NCBI RefSeq assembly: GCF_027922005.1
Contig: NZ_BSEV01000023.1
Span: 62,001-126,000, forward strand
Length of the DNA stretch: 64,000 nt
Direction of reading: 5' to 3'
DNA from: Streptosporangium carneum
GTDB taxonomy: Bacteria; Actinomycetota; Actinomycetes; Streptosporangiales; Streptosporangiaceae
Shown: piece after piece, positions 17,838 through 26,445 of the stretch
Layout of the letters: each line of letters starts with the position of its first letter
How positions within the stretch are numbered: the stretch's first letter is position 1
Made by a program: the position numbers and the translations under genes
Notes under the pieces: generated by a model
Told to the model about the DNA's origin: nothing
The model's database searches: none
What the model saw: the letters and a program-made list of their open reading frames with translations, nothing else

Positions 17838-18368
17838 GTGCCCCACGTGCTGTTGCGGCCCGTCGTCGAGGAGGACCTGGCGACCTTCGAGGCCGAGTTC
17901 TACACGTCCGAGGGCGTGGGGCCGTACCAGTGGTTCGGTCATCGCACCACGGCCAGGGATCGGCGGGCGTTCGCGGAGACGGGGATGCTGGGCGACGACG
18001 GCGGCACGCTGACCGTCTGTTCCGGCGAGGAGGTGGCCGGACGCGTCGAGTGGTTCAAGCGGTCCTGGGGAAGGCCGCTCACCTCGTGGTGCTGGGAGAT
18101 CGCCATCGGTCTGCGGACGGGTTTCCAGGGCCGGGGCGTCGGTACGGAGGCTCAGCGGCAGCTCGCCGCCTACCTGTTCGAGCACACCCGCGCCCATCGG
18201 ATCCAGGCTTTCACCGACATCGCCAACCGGGCTGAGCAGCGCGCGCTGGAGAAGGCGGGGTTCGAGCGGGAGGGAGTCGTCCGCGAGGCTCAGTGGCGCG
18301 GCGGGCGCTGGCACGACCAGGTCCTCTACTCGCTGTTGCGTCCCGGGGCGGGCCCGAAGGAGCCGTAG
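17838..18368 (+). CDS. GNAT family N-acetyltransferase (RimJ/RimL-like)
   Basis: 176 aa. LRPVVEEDLATFEAEF is the N-terminal strand/helix, and GLRTGFQGRGVGTEAQRQLAAYLFEH is the acetyl-CoA pyrophosphate-binding loop (Q/R-x-x-G-x-G/A). NRAEQRALEKAGFEREGVVREA near the end is typical of the RimJ/RimL type that acetylates protein N-termini or small amines. GTG start with CGAGGAGGG upstream. It stands alone in a 210-bp G/T-rich gap after the methyltransferase gene. Confidence 0.87.
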   Translation: MPHVLLRPVVEEDLATFEAEFYTSEGVGPYQWFGHRTTARDRRAFAETGMLGDDGGTLTVCSGEEVAGRVEWFKRSWGRPLTSWCWEIAIGLRTGFQGRGVGTEAQRQLAAYLFEHTRAHRIQAFTDIANRAEQRALEKAGFEREGVVREAQWRGGRWHDQVLYSLLRPGAGPKEP

Positions 18369-18376
18369 ACGGCGCT

Positions 18377-18416
18377 GACCTGGACGTCCGTGTGGAGGAT
18401 CTCTGACGCCCAGGTC
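18377..18416. terminator. Terminator hairpin between convergent genes
   Basis: GACCTGGACGTC at 18377-18388 pairs with GACGCCCAGGTC at 18405-18416 with one mismatch (12-bp stem, 16-nt loop). It lies between the ends of the GNAT gene and the convergent carboxypeptidase gene and can serve both strands. Confidence 0.5.
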
Positions 18417-18436
18417 GCGGGGGAGGCGGACCGCCC

Positions 18437-19498
18437 TCAGGCGTCGTCGCTGAGGTTCCCCTCCTGGTCGCCGTCGTCCGTCGTCTGCTCGCCGCCCCAC
18501 TTCAGGAGCTTGGTCGCGGTCTGGAAGCGGCGGTCGGGCTTGGAGTCGCCGAGGATCACGCCGATGAACCGGTGTCCGTCGCGGTCGGCGGCGAACGACA
18601 GGCAGTAGCCCGCGGCCTTGGTGTAACCGGTCTTGACGCCCAGGGCGCCGGGGGACTTGCCGAGCAGTTTGTTGGTGTTGGTCCAGGTGTGGGCCCGGTG
18701 CACCTTGGACGCGGGCAGGACGTGACGTCTGGTCGAGGCGATGGTCAGCAGGATCGGGTCGCGAAGCACGACCTCGGCGAGCTTGGCCTGGTCCTGGGCG
18801 GTCGAGTAGCCGCCGCTCGGCTTGGGGAGCCCGTCGGGGTTGGTGTAGCGGGTGCTGGTCAGGCCGAGCGAGCGGGCCGCGGCGTTCATCTTGGCCACGA
18901 ACCCGGCGTCGCCGGGGCCGTAGACGCGGGCCAGCGCGTGGGAGGCGTCCGCTCCCGAGGGGAGCATCACCCCGTAGAGCAGGTCTCTGACGGTCAGGCG
19001 CTCTCCGGCGCGGAGCGAGGCGCTTGTCGCGTCGTTGGTCGCCGCGTGCCGCACGTCGTCGGCGTTGATCTTCACGACGTCGTCCAACTTGGCCTCGCGC
19101 AGCACGACGTACGCCGTCATGACCTTGGTCAGGCTGGCCACCGGCATCCGCTTGGTCGCCTGCTTGCTGAGGAGGGCCGTTCCCGAGGTCGCGTCGAACA
19201 GGTAGGCGGCCCGTGCGGCCACCGTGGGAGCCGAGCCGCGGAGGGCCCTGTGGGTGACCCCGTGGACGGCGCTGTGGACGGCGCTGTGGGTGGTGCTCTG
19301 GGAGGCGTTCTGGGCGGTCCCGTGCGCGACGCCGCCGAGGGCGCTGTGAGCTGTGTCGTGGACGGCCTGTACGGCGCTGGCCTGCTGGGCGTGGGCCGGC
19401 ATGGCGATTCCGGTGACCACGGCGGCCAGGGCGGCAGAGACGATGAGGCGGATTCCCCCGGTTTGCATGGGGAACATGGTGGCAGAAGTGACTGTCAT
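18437..19498 (-). CDS. D-alanyl-D-alanine carboxypeptidase (S11 family)
   Basis: 353 aa. A signal peptide is present (hydrophobic core VSAALAAVVTGIAMPAHA), so it acts outside on peptidoglycan stem peptides. The three active-site motifs of S11 penicillin-binding proteins are visible: SLTK (catalytic Ser, Lys), SGA in place of the common SxN, and KTG in GVKTGYT. Between the signal peptide and the catalytic domain (about residues 40-85) is an Ala/His/Thr/Ser-rich spacer built on 4-residue repeats such as SAVH. Start uncertain: ATG 19498 or in-frame ATGs 7 and 10 codons later; none has a strong ribosome binding site. Confidence 0.88.
   Translation of the reverse strand: MTVTSATMFPMQTGGIRLIVSAALAAVVTGIAMPAHAQQASAVQAVHDTAHSALGGVAHGTAQNASQSTTHSAVHSAVHGVTHRALRGSAPTVAARAAYLFDATSGTALLSKQATKRMPVASLTKVMTAYVVLREAKLDDVVKINADDVRHAATNDATSASLRAGERLTVRDLLYGVMLPSGADASHALARVYGPGDAGFVAKMNAAARSLGLTSTRYTNPDGLPKPSGGYSTAQDQAKLAEVVLRDPILLTIASTRRHVLPASKVHRAHTWTNTNKLLGKSPGALGVKTGYTKAAGYCLSFAADRDGHRFIGVILGDSKPDRRFQTATKLLKWGGEQTTDDGDQEGNLSDDA
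19262..19309 (-). repeat. 12-bp tandem repeats encoding an Ala/Val/His spacer
   Basis: GTGGACGGCGCT occurs twice in tandem, followed by two diverged 12-bp copies, inside the carboxypeptidase gene. On the coding strand this gives a four-residue period (Ser-Ala-Val-His type). Confidence 0.7.
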
Positions 19499-19719
19499 TA
19501 TGCGGGTCTTGCTGACTTAGCGGAGAAACCTCGATGTCCCTGCCATCTGCCATGAAACCGGACAGTGCCATCTGCCCGGAAGCCGGGCGGCGCCGTGACG
19601 CCGTTCGTCGGCGCCGGACCGGGCGGCGCCACCGCTCGCCGCTCGCCGTGCCGGCGGCGTGGAACGTCGCGGGCACGGTCGCGGGCACGGTGGGGGCGAG
19701 GGGGTGGTCGCGCCGGAGC

Positions 19720-20250
19720 TCAGGGGACGGGGAGTTCGTCCTCGACGCGCCGCCGCGCGGCCCTGCGGCGTCTGCGGACGAGGAAGGCGACCACCGCGAC
19801 CACCGCGACGAGGCCGGCGCCCGCCAGCGGCGGCGACTCGGCGGCCAGCTTCAGCCAGCCCCAGAGCACCGAGTAGAGGCCGAAGGACGTCACGGGGACC
19901 CAGGTCAGGCAGCCGAGCGCGCTCGCCACGACGTACCAGGGGTAGGAGATCCGCAGCACGCCGGCGACCCAGGGCAGTGTGTGCCGCAACCCGGGCACCC
20001 AGAAGCAGCCGTAGACGGCGAGCGCGCCCCATCTGCTGACGGCCCTCTCGACCTTGTCGATGGCCTCTTGGTTGATCTTCCTGCCGAGGCGGGACGCGTA
20101 GAGCCTGGGGCCGAGCTTACGGCCGATCCAGTAATAGGCCTGAAACGCGCCGAAAAGGCCCACGCCGCCGAGGAGAACCCAGAGCCACAGGGGCATGCCC
20201 AGGACGGATGCCGAGGTGGGATCAGGGATGCCTGCCGCGAACGGTTGCAT
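19720..20250 (-). CDS. DedA/VTT domain membrane protein
   Basis: 176 aa. GRKLGPRLYASRLGRKI, then VERAVSRWGALAVYGCFWVPGLRHTLPWVAGVLRISYPWYVVASALGCLTW, reads as a VTT/DedA core with the conserved Gly-rich re-entrant and PGLR motif. DedA proteins take part in membrane lipid (polyprenyl phosphate or phosphatidylethanolamine) transport. It is shorter than typical DedA (about 200 aa) and ends in an Arg-rich cytoplasmic tail. Start at ATG 20250 has no strong ribosome binding site; an ATG at 20196 would begin just before the first helix. Confidence 0.75.
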   Translation of the reverse strand: MQPFAAGIPDPTSASVLGMPLWLWVLLGGVGLFGAFQAYYWIGRKLGPRLYASRLGRKINQEAIDKVERAVSRWGALAVYGCFWVPGLRHTLPWVAGVLRISYPWYVVASALGCLTWVPVTSFGLYSVLWGWLKLAAESPPLAGAGLVAVVAVVAFLVRRRRRAARRRVEDELPVP

Positions 20251-20425
20251 CTGTGAACATCACCGCCCCACTGGTCGCTTTGCCGTATTCGATATTAGGG
20301 CAGGCTTACCTGACCTTGTCCATCGGAGTCCCAGGAACATGTTTCGAAGCCCTGCAACCGGACGTCAAGCGGAGATCAACCATCTGGGTCTACATGTATG
20401 GGTAACGGAAGGGAAGGGATCTGGA

Positions 20426-20968
20426 ATGAGTCCGCGAGGCAGTGTCACGCCGGTGGTGGCGAGTGGGACCGCGAGCGTCGTGAAGCTGCTGGTCGCCTCG
20501 CTCGCCTTCGCCGGAGCCTACGTGGGGGTCGAGGCGTCCCGCACCGCCTCCGTCCCGGCGCGGGCGAGCGTGACCGCGGGGACCGCGGCCGGGGGCACAC
20601 CGGTCGAGACCGTGGTGCTGTCGTCGAAGTCGATGCAGGACACCACGGAGCAGGCTCCGGCTCGCGGGACGATCCTGGTCAGTCCGGTCACCGGGTCCCG
20701 GGAGTGCGACAGGCCCTACCGGATCCAGAGCGTGATCGACAACCCGAACCCGGCCCGGACCGTCTCGTACGGCTGGCGCCTGCAGCGCTGGAGCGAGGGC
20801 AGCCGGACCTGGCGCACCTACCTGAGCGGGAACTCCGGCTTCACCGGCAGGAGGCAGACCGTCGAATGGCAGCCGCGCGTGGTCGACAATCCCGGCTGGT
20901 ACCGGGCGACGCTCTCCGTCTCCGACGGCACGACCCTGCGCAGTGCGAAGTTCCGCGTCAACTGCTGA
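20426..20968 (+). CDS. Secreted protein of unknown function
   Basis: 180 aa. The N-terminus has one hydrophobic segment (SVVKLLVASLAFAGAYVGVEA) that can be a signal peptide or anchor, followed by an Ala/Thr-rich stretch and a C-terminal domain of about 100 residues with two Cys and several Trp (YGWRLQRW, VEWQPRVVDNPGWYRATL), which looks like a small beta-sandwich. I do not recognise a family. The ATG at 20426 has GGAAGGGA about 8 bases upstream. The TGA stop lies inside a 31-bp tandem repeat shared with the convergent regulator gene. Confidence 0.7.
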   Translation: MSPRGSVTPVVASGTASVVKLLVASLAFAGAYVGVEASRTASVPARASVTAGTAAGGTPVETVVLSSKSMQDTTEQAPARGTILVSPVTGSRECDRPYRIQSVIDNPNPARTVSYGWRLQRWSEGSRTWRTYLSGNSGFTGRRQTVEWQPRVVDNPGWYRATLSVSDGTTLRSAKFRVNC

Positions 20969-21032
20969 GCGGGCCGTCAGCCGCCGCGCCAGCCGCTGAG
21001 CGGGGCGTCAGTCGCCGCGTCAGCCGCTGAGC
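20964..21032. repeat. 31-bp tandem repeat containing the stop codons of both convergent genes
   Basis: Units begin with GCTGAGCG at 20964, 20995 and 21026 (two full copies and the start of a third). The first unit holds the plus-strand TGA of the secreted protein gene; the second holds the minus-strand TGA (21020-21022) of the SARP gene. Confidence 0.85.
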
Positions 21033-24000
21033 GAACGCTGCGCCGCCTCGATCCAGCGGGGCACCGCGACCCGTCGGGCGACCGACAGGGCGTTCTCGTA
21101 ATGCGGCTTGACCGCCTCGGAGAAGCCCAGCCTGAGCGCCAGGTCGCCGAGGGTCAGCGAGACCGGCCACAGCGCGACCACACCGGTTCCCGCGCCCGCG
21201 ATCCGCTCGGCGAACGGCTTCAGCGTGTCGTAGGCCTCGGTCATCCGCTCCCTGTCGTCGAGCAGCATCCCGGCGAGGGCTCGCCAGATCATCGCCAGCT
21301 CGTAGAGGAAGTCGGGCCGGACCGGGGTCTTGACCGCGATGACGGCCCGCGCGTCGCGTGTGTGCCCGGCCGAGGCCAGGGCCACGGCGTACGCGTCGAG
21401 GGTCCACTTGGCCCCCCGCTGGTGAGCCTCCGCCAGGGGCTCGACCATGTCGGCGGCCCTGCCGTTGACCAGGTGCAGGCAGAACGCGGCGATCAGCGGC
21501 AGGTCCTGGCGGCCCTCCAGCATGCCCGCCCTCGCGGTCAGCCTGGCCGCGTCGCGGTAGGCGCGCTCCGCGCCGGCGAAGTCACCGGCGATCATCAGGC
21601 GCTGCCCGGCGTACCACGCGCCGACGGCGGCGGGCGCGGGCAGGCCGTACTGCCTGGCGAGTCCCTCGGCGGCGGCCACGTGCGCGTCGGCGTCCGCGAA
21701 CGCGCCCGAGGCCGCGGCGCACTCCATCAGCACCAGGTGCGCCAGTGCCTGGACCGAGACCTGGCCGGTCGCCTTGCCGACCTCGAGCAGCTCCCTGCCG
21801 ATGACCTCGCGCTCCCCGACGGGGGTGATGCCGTAGGACTGGCGCAGCCGGCCGCTCAGCGCGGTCGCCAGCAGCGCCGGGTCGCCGCTCCGCCTGGCCA
21901 GCTCCTCCGCCTCCAGCGAGGCCTGCTCGCCCCTGGGGGTCGCCGACCCCTCGAGCTCGAGCGCGAGGGTGGCCAGCAGGCTCGCCCGCAGTGACTGCTC
22001 GCCGGCGGGCAGCTCGACGAGCGCCTGCTCGGCGACGTCCACGATCTCCCACGCGGTGCGGGTGAAGTCACGGGCCATGCCCTTGTGCGGCACGGCCAGG
22101 GAGGCCGCGACCCGGGCGGTGAGCTCCAGGTTGCCCAGCGGCAGCGCCGCGTCCATCGCCTCGCGCCGCCGTCTGCGGGCCGCGGCCATGTCCCCGCACA
22201 ACGCCAGCGCCTTGATCAGGCTCAGGGTCAGCAGCAGGCGCTCGCGGGTGCTGTCGGGGGTGTGGGCGACGCCGGAGCGGTCGAAGGCGGCGATGGCCTG
22301 CTCCCACAGGGACGCGGCCTCGCGGTGGGCGAAGCGCCGTTCGGCCTGCTCGGCGGCGAGCCCGGCGTAGCGCACGGCCTTCGCGGCCGTGTCGGCGGTG
22401 CTCGCCGCGTCGTAGTGGTGGGCGAGCGCGGCCACGTCGCCCGGGTGCCTGCGCTCGATCGCCGCGGCGACCGAGGCGTGCAGGCGGGAGCGGCGCAGCC
22501 GGGAGGCGTCGGAGTACAGGGTGTCGCGGACCAGGTCGTGGTCGAAGCGGAGCATGCCGGGGCCCGGCTCGGTGACCAGCCCGGCGAGCAGCGCGGCCTC
22601 GACCGCGTCGACCACGGCGTCCTCGTCGCCCGTCACGTCGACCAGCACGTCGACGTCGACGTCACGGCCGATGACGGCGGCCTGCAGCAGGATCTGCTGG
22701 GCCGTGGCGGGCAGCCGGGAGATCCGCCGCCGCAACACGTCGCGGACGCCGGAGGGCACCCCCGAGATGACCTCCGCCGCCGTCGCGCGGTCGCTCACCG
22801 CCTCCGCGTCGAGCAGACGGACGGTCTCCCGCACGAAGAAGGGGTTGCCGCCGGTCCGCTCGACGATGCTGTTGACCGCGTCCTCGTCGACCTCGCGCAC
22901 GCAGGTCGCCCTGACCAGCTCGGCGACCGCCTCGGTGTCCAGCCCCGTCAGGCCGACCCGGACGGGTCCGAGGCGGGCGAGCGCGGCCAGCACGTCGGCC
23001 TGCTGGTCGGTCAGCTCGCTGTCACGGCAGGTCACGACCAGCAGCACCCTGCTGGTGGCCAGCAGGCTCGGCAGCGCGCGCAGCAGCGCGAGCGTCTGGT
23101 CGTCGGCCCAGTGCAGGTCCTCGAGCGTCAGCAGGATCGGCGTCTCCCTGGCGACCGCGGCGAGGTAGCCGCCCACCGCCCTGTGCAGCCGGAAGCCGCC
23201 GGAGGCCTGGTCGTCGTCGGGGTCGGGGGCCGCGTCGTCGAGCAGGGGGGCCAGCAGCTGGCCGTACTCGCCGGGGCCCGCGGCGTTGACCAGGGTGCGC
23301 AGGATCTCCACCCACGCCCAGCCGGGAGGGGTGGCGCTGCTGTCGGGGCACGCGCCGGACGAGGTGCCCCAGCCGTCCTCGGACAGGCGCCTCGTCAGCT
23401 GGCGGACCAGCGTGGTCTTGCCCGCGCCCGCGTCGCCGCCGACGATCGCGACGGTGAAGCGGGCCGTCCTGGCCGCGGTCGAGACCAGGCGGCTCAGCTC
23501 GGCGTCCCGGCCCACGAACGGCTCGGGTTCCAGCGGCGGCAGCTCGGCGGCGGCCACGGCGGGCCTGGGCGGCCAGGTGTCCGCGGGCGCTGCGGGGCGC
23601 TGCCTGGCGGTCGCGGAGACGGTGAGCTGCAGCCCCGGATCCTGGGACAGGATGTCCGACTCCAGCTTGCGCAGCGCGGGCCCCGGGTCGATGCCGAGCT
23701 CGTCGGCGAGGATCGTGCGGGCCCTGCGCAGCGCGGCCAGGGCGTCGCCCTGCCTGCCGCACCGGTACAGGCCGAGGGCGAGCAGCCGCCAGCCCTCCTC
23801 GCGCAGCGGGTGCTCGGCGGTCAGGGCCTCCAGGTCGGGCACGGCCTCCGCGGGCAGGCCCAGGCGCAGGCTGCTGTCGGCGTGCCGTTCGCGGGCCACC
23901 AGGCGCAGCTCGGCCAGCCGGTTCACCTCGGCCTCCGCCCACGGCTGGTCGGCGAAGTCGGAGTAGGGGGTGCCGCGCCACAGCCCCAGCGCCTTCTCGA

Positions 24001-24415
24001 GGCGGGCCCGCGCCGAGGCGGGGTCGTCGCCCTCCAGGTGCTCGCCCGCGGTGCGGACCAGGGCCTCGAAGCGGAGCGCGTCGACCTGGTCGGGGGCGAC
24101 GCGCAGCGCGTAACCGGAGGCGACGGTCACCAGCAGCCTGTTTGGGCCTCCGCGCGGGCGGCCGGGCTCGAGGACCCGGCGCAGGCGGGAGATGTAGACC
24201 TGCAGGCCCGACTGGGCGCCCTTGGCGGCGTCGTCGTCCCACAGGTCGTACAGGATCGAGTCGACGGGCACGACCTGGCCGCGCGCAACCAGCAACCGGG
24301 CGAGCACGGCGCGTTGCCGTAGTCCGCCAAGGTCGAACTCGTCGTCCCCGGAGTGCGCCTCGACCGGGCCGAGGACCCGGAACGCCACGATGTCAGCCGC
24401 CATGTCAGCCGCCAC
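21020..24415 (-). CDS. SARP/AfsR-type transcriptional regulator with AAA ATPase
   Basis: 1131 aa. An OmpR-like winged helix (about residues 10-105, FRVLGPVEAHSG, QVYISRLRRVLEPG) and a bacterial transcriptional activation domain (about 108-255, ending ADELGIDPGPALRKLE) form the SARP module. The ATPase follows: Walker A GGDAGAGKTT at about 325 and Walker B LLTLEDLHWADD at about 428. The C-terminal 500 residues are helical and TPR-like. SARP-ATPase proteins usually activate secondary metabolism or development genes. No biosynthetic gene cluster is next to it. The start is GTG 24415 or ATG 24403; neither has a clear ribosome binding site. Confidence 0.9.
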   Translation of the reverse strand: MAADMAADIVAFRVLGPVEAHSGDDEFDLGGLRQRAVLARLLVARGQVVPVDSILYDLWDDDAAKGAQSGLQVYISRLRRVLEPGRPRGGPNRLLVTVASGYALRVAPDQVDALRFEALVRTAGEHLEGDDPASARARLEKALGLWRGTPYSDFADQPWAEAEVNRLAELRLVARERHADSSLRLGLPAEAVPDLEALTAEHPLREEGWRLLALGLYRCGRQGDALAALRRARTILADELGIDPGPALRKLESDILSQDPGLQLTVSATARQRPAAPADTWPPRPAVAAAELPPLEPEPFVGRDAELSRLVSTAARTARFTVAIVGGDAGAGKTTLVRQLTRRLSEDGWGTSSGACPDSSATPPGWAWVEILRTLVNAAGPGEYGQLLAPLLDDAAPDPDDDQASGGFRLHRAVGGYLAAVARETPILLTLEDLHWADDQTLALLRALPSLLATSRVLLVVTCRDSELTDQQADVLAALARLGPVRVGLTGLDTEAVAELVRATCVREVDEDAVNSIVERTGGNPFFVRETVRLLDAEAVSDRATAAEVISGVPSGVRDVLRRRISRLPATAQQILLQAAVIGRDVDVDVLVDVTGDEDAVVDAVEAALLAGLVTEPGPGMLRFDHDLVRDTLYSDASRLRRSRLHASVAAAIERRHPGDVAALAHHYDAASTADTAAKAVRYAGLAAEQAERRFAHREAASLWEQAIAAFDRSGVAHTPDSTRERLLLTLSLIKALALCGDMAAARRRRREAMDAALPLGNLELTARVAASLAVPHKGMARDFTRTAWEIVDVAEQALVELPAGEQSLRASLLATLALELEGSATPRGEQASLEAEELARRSGDPALLATALSGRLRQSYGITPVGEREVIGRELLEVGKATGQVSVQALAHLVLMECAAASGAFADADAHVAAAEGLARQYGLPAPAAVGAWYAGQRLMIAGDFAGAERAYRDAARLTARAGMLEGRQDLPLIAAFCLHLVNGRAADMVEPLAEAHQRGAKWTLDAYAVALASAGHTRDARAVIAVKTPVRPDFLYELAMIWRALAGMLLDDRERMTEAYDTLKPFAERIAGAGTGVVALWPVSLTLGDLALRLGFSEAVKPHYENALSVARRVAVPRWIEAAQRSLSG

Positions 24416-24456
24416 GCTATGCGGGCCTTCGAATCGCGCACAAGGTCTTTCCCAAT

Positions 24457-25518
24457 CTAGCGGCTGATCGGCTCTTTCTCGGGGGCCGGGACGGCGCTGT
24501 CACGCCGGCGCAGAAGCGCCCACGCGCCGAGCGCCAGGCCGCCGAAGGGGATTTCGACAGTGTAGGTCCAGAAGCCGAAAAGCAACGCAGCGGCCGTCGC
24601 GGAATCGAGCGGCGCCCCGAAGAAGACCAGCGCGCCGACGGTTCCCGCCTCCATGATGCCGGTCCCGCTCGGGGTGACGACGGCCGTGGTCAGCACCCTG
24701 GACAGGGCGAACACGGCGATCGACTGCGCCAGCCCCGGGTAGGCGCCGGTGGCCTTCAGGCAGCAGACCAGGATCAGCCACTGGAGGCCGAGGAAGAAGA
24801 TCATGCCCAGGGTCAGCCCGGGCCAGCGGCGCCGTACGATCTCGGAGGTGTCCGCGCGCAGTCTGTTCAGCGAGTGCGACGGGGCGTGCTCGGCGGGGCG
24901 GACCCTGCGAGGGAGCAGCCCGACCCCGGCGTCGAGGGCGCGGCCGAGCACGGCGGCGGCCCGGTCCCAGTAGAGCGCGGTGGCCACCAGGGCGACCAGG
25001 GCGAGGATGGACAGCACCCCCACCCAGCCCGCGCTGGTCACGGCGGGGCTGAGCGGCTGCCCGCTGACGAGCAGGGCCAGGATGCCCGCCGCGGGCAGGA
25101 TGAAGCGGAACATGGTGTTCCAGATGCCGGTGGTCAGCGTCGAGACCACGACGGGACGCAGCGGGAAGCCCCAGCCCTTGGTCATCCCGATCGTCATCGC
25201 CACCCCGGCCGCGCCGCCGAACGGCAGCAGGTTGCTCACCGCGCTGCCGGCCGCGTTCAGCGTGAGGGCCTGCGAATGGGTCAGACCGGGCAGGGAGGCG
25301 GTCAGCACGAACGTGTACGCCAGCAGGCTCGCCAGCCAGACGACCGCCATCAGCGCGATCGTCTGCCAGCTCAGCCGGGCGAACTGGGCGCCGATCTGCG
25401 ACCACGAGACGTGTTTGCCCGTCAGCGCCTCCACGATCTGCGGCAGGAAGCGCACGAGCGTGGCGGCCAGTGCGAGCGACACGACCGACAGTCCGATCTG
25501 GACCCATCTGTTCTTCAT
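24457..25518 (-). CDS. LPG synthase TM-like (UPF0104 family) membrane protein
   Basis: 353 aa with about eight helices. SNLLPFGGAAGVAMTIGMTKGWG is the signature of the UPF0104/lysylphosphatidylglycerol-synthase transmembrane family, and TAVVTPSGTGIMEAGTVGALVFFG is the second half-repeat motif. The fused aminoacyl-transferase domain of MprF is missing, so it is flippase-like rather than a lipid aminoacylase. Start ATG 25518 with GGGGGG 5 bases upstream. Its neighbour upstream on the same strand is a PIG-L deacetylase, and a GT4 is divergent, which together suggest a glycolipid pathway (inference). Confidence 0.87.
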   Translation of the reverse strand: MKNRWVQIGLSVVSLALAATLVRFLPQIVEALTGKHVSWSQIGAQFARLSWQTIALMAVVWLASLLAYTFVLTASLPGLTHSQALTLNAAGSAVSNLLPFGGAAGVAMTIGMTKGWGFPLRPVVVSTLTTGIWNTMFRFILPAAGILALLVSGQPLSPAVTSAGWVGVLSILALVALVATALYWDRAAAVLGRALDAGVGLLPRRVRPAEHAPSHSLNRLRADTSEIVRRRWPGLTLGMIFFLGLQWLILVCCLKATGAYPGLAQSIAVFALSRVLTTAVVTPSGTGIMEAGTVGALVFFGAPLDSATAAALLFGFWTYTVEIPFGGLALGAWALLRRRDSAVPAPEKEPISR

Positions 25519-25552
25519 GTAACCCCCCTGACCAAGTGTGCCGGTCCGGGAC

Positions 25553-26374
25553 TCATCCTTGGGGAGGAACTTCGAACGGATGTCTCAGCCTGGTGCCGGG
25601 CGGCAGGCCGCGCCTGACGTACCACTCCGTGCCGAAGACCAGCCGGTAGATCGGCTGGGGGACCTTGAGCATCACCCCCAGCGTGCGGGTGTCGGCCCCG
25701 GTGGCCTGGGAGGCGTGCGCGGCCATGCTCGCCCGCTTCTGCCGGGCGAAGCGCCGCACGCCGACCCGGTGGGTGATCGCCTCGCCGGGGGAGTAGGCCC
25801 GTTCGAAGGCGCGCAGGTCCAGCTGGGGGTAGAACCTGTGGATCAGGCGCAGCCCCTTGAGCAGCGGGTCGCGGTTGACCGTCGCCTCGAGCACGATCGG
25901 GGTGCCCGCCATCTCGGCGGCCATGGCGCCGACCCGGTGCACCTGGACGTGGTCGGGGTGGCCGTACCCTCCCGCGGGGTCGTAGGTCGTCAGCAGGTCG
26001 GCGCCCTCCTCGACGAGGACGGCGGCCAGCCGTCCCGCGGCCTCCGCCGCGTCGGCGTCGATGAACGCGTTGTCCGGGCGGTCCTCGGCGATCCCGCCGC
26101 CGGGGGCGAGCCCCGAGTCGCCGTAGCCGAGGTTCACCACCCTGGCGCAGCCGAGCGCGGCGGCGGACTTGTACAGCTCCGCCATCCGCGCGGCGCCCAG
26201 CGCCTCGCCTGGTTCGAGGTCGGCCTGCCCGCGCTCCCCCGAGGTCGCCACGACGAGGACGACCCGGTGTCCCTCGGCGGCGAGCATGGCCATGGTGCCC
26301 GCGGTCAGCAGGGCCTCGTCGTCGGGATGGGCATGGAAGAACACGGCTGTTCTGACGGTCTTGATCGCCCTCAC
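25553..26374 (-). CDS. PIG-L/LmbE family GlcNAc deacetylase
   Basis: 273 aa from GTG 26374, or 285 aa from GTG 26410. The zinc-binding motif HPDDE follows a TAVFFHA strand at residue 16, and GGYGHPDHVQVHRVG supplies the third ligand (H-P-D-H). PIG-L enzymes deacetylate GlcNAc-containing lipids or metabolites, e.g. the mycothiol enzyme MshB. I prefer the later start because GGAGC lies about 10 bases upstream and the fold starts at once. It is co-directional with the flippase-like gene 35 bp downstream and divergent from the GT4. Confidence 0.88.
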   Translation of the reverse strand: MRAIKTVRTAVFFHAHPDDEALLTAGTMAMLAAEGHRVVLVVATSGERGQADLEPGEALGAARMAELYKSAAALGCARVVNLGYGDSGLAPGGGIAEDRPDNAFIDADAAEAAGRLAAVLVEEGADLLTTYDPAGGYGHPDHVQVHRVGAMAAEMAGTPIVLEATVNRDPLLKGLRLIHRFYPQLDLRAFERAYSPGEAITHRVGVRRFARQKRASMAAHASQATGADTRTLGVMLKVPQPIYRLVFGTEWYVRRGLPPGTRLRHPFEVPPQG

Positions 26375-26445
26375 TCCGTTCGCGCGCTCCGGCCCGCCCC
26401 CGGCGGGCACGCAGGCATGATCTCACGCGGGGCTACGCTGGCACG

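Noticed and set aside
18437-19498. Missing SxN motif makes the carboxypeptidase inactive
   Set aside because: SGA/SGC variants occur in actinobacterial relatives, and SxxK and KTG are intact, so I keep it as an active enzyme.
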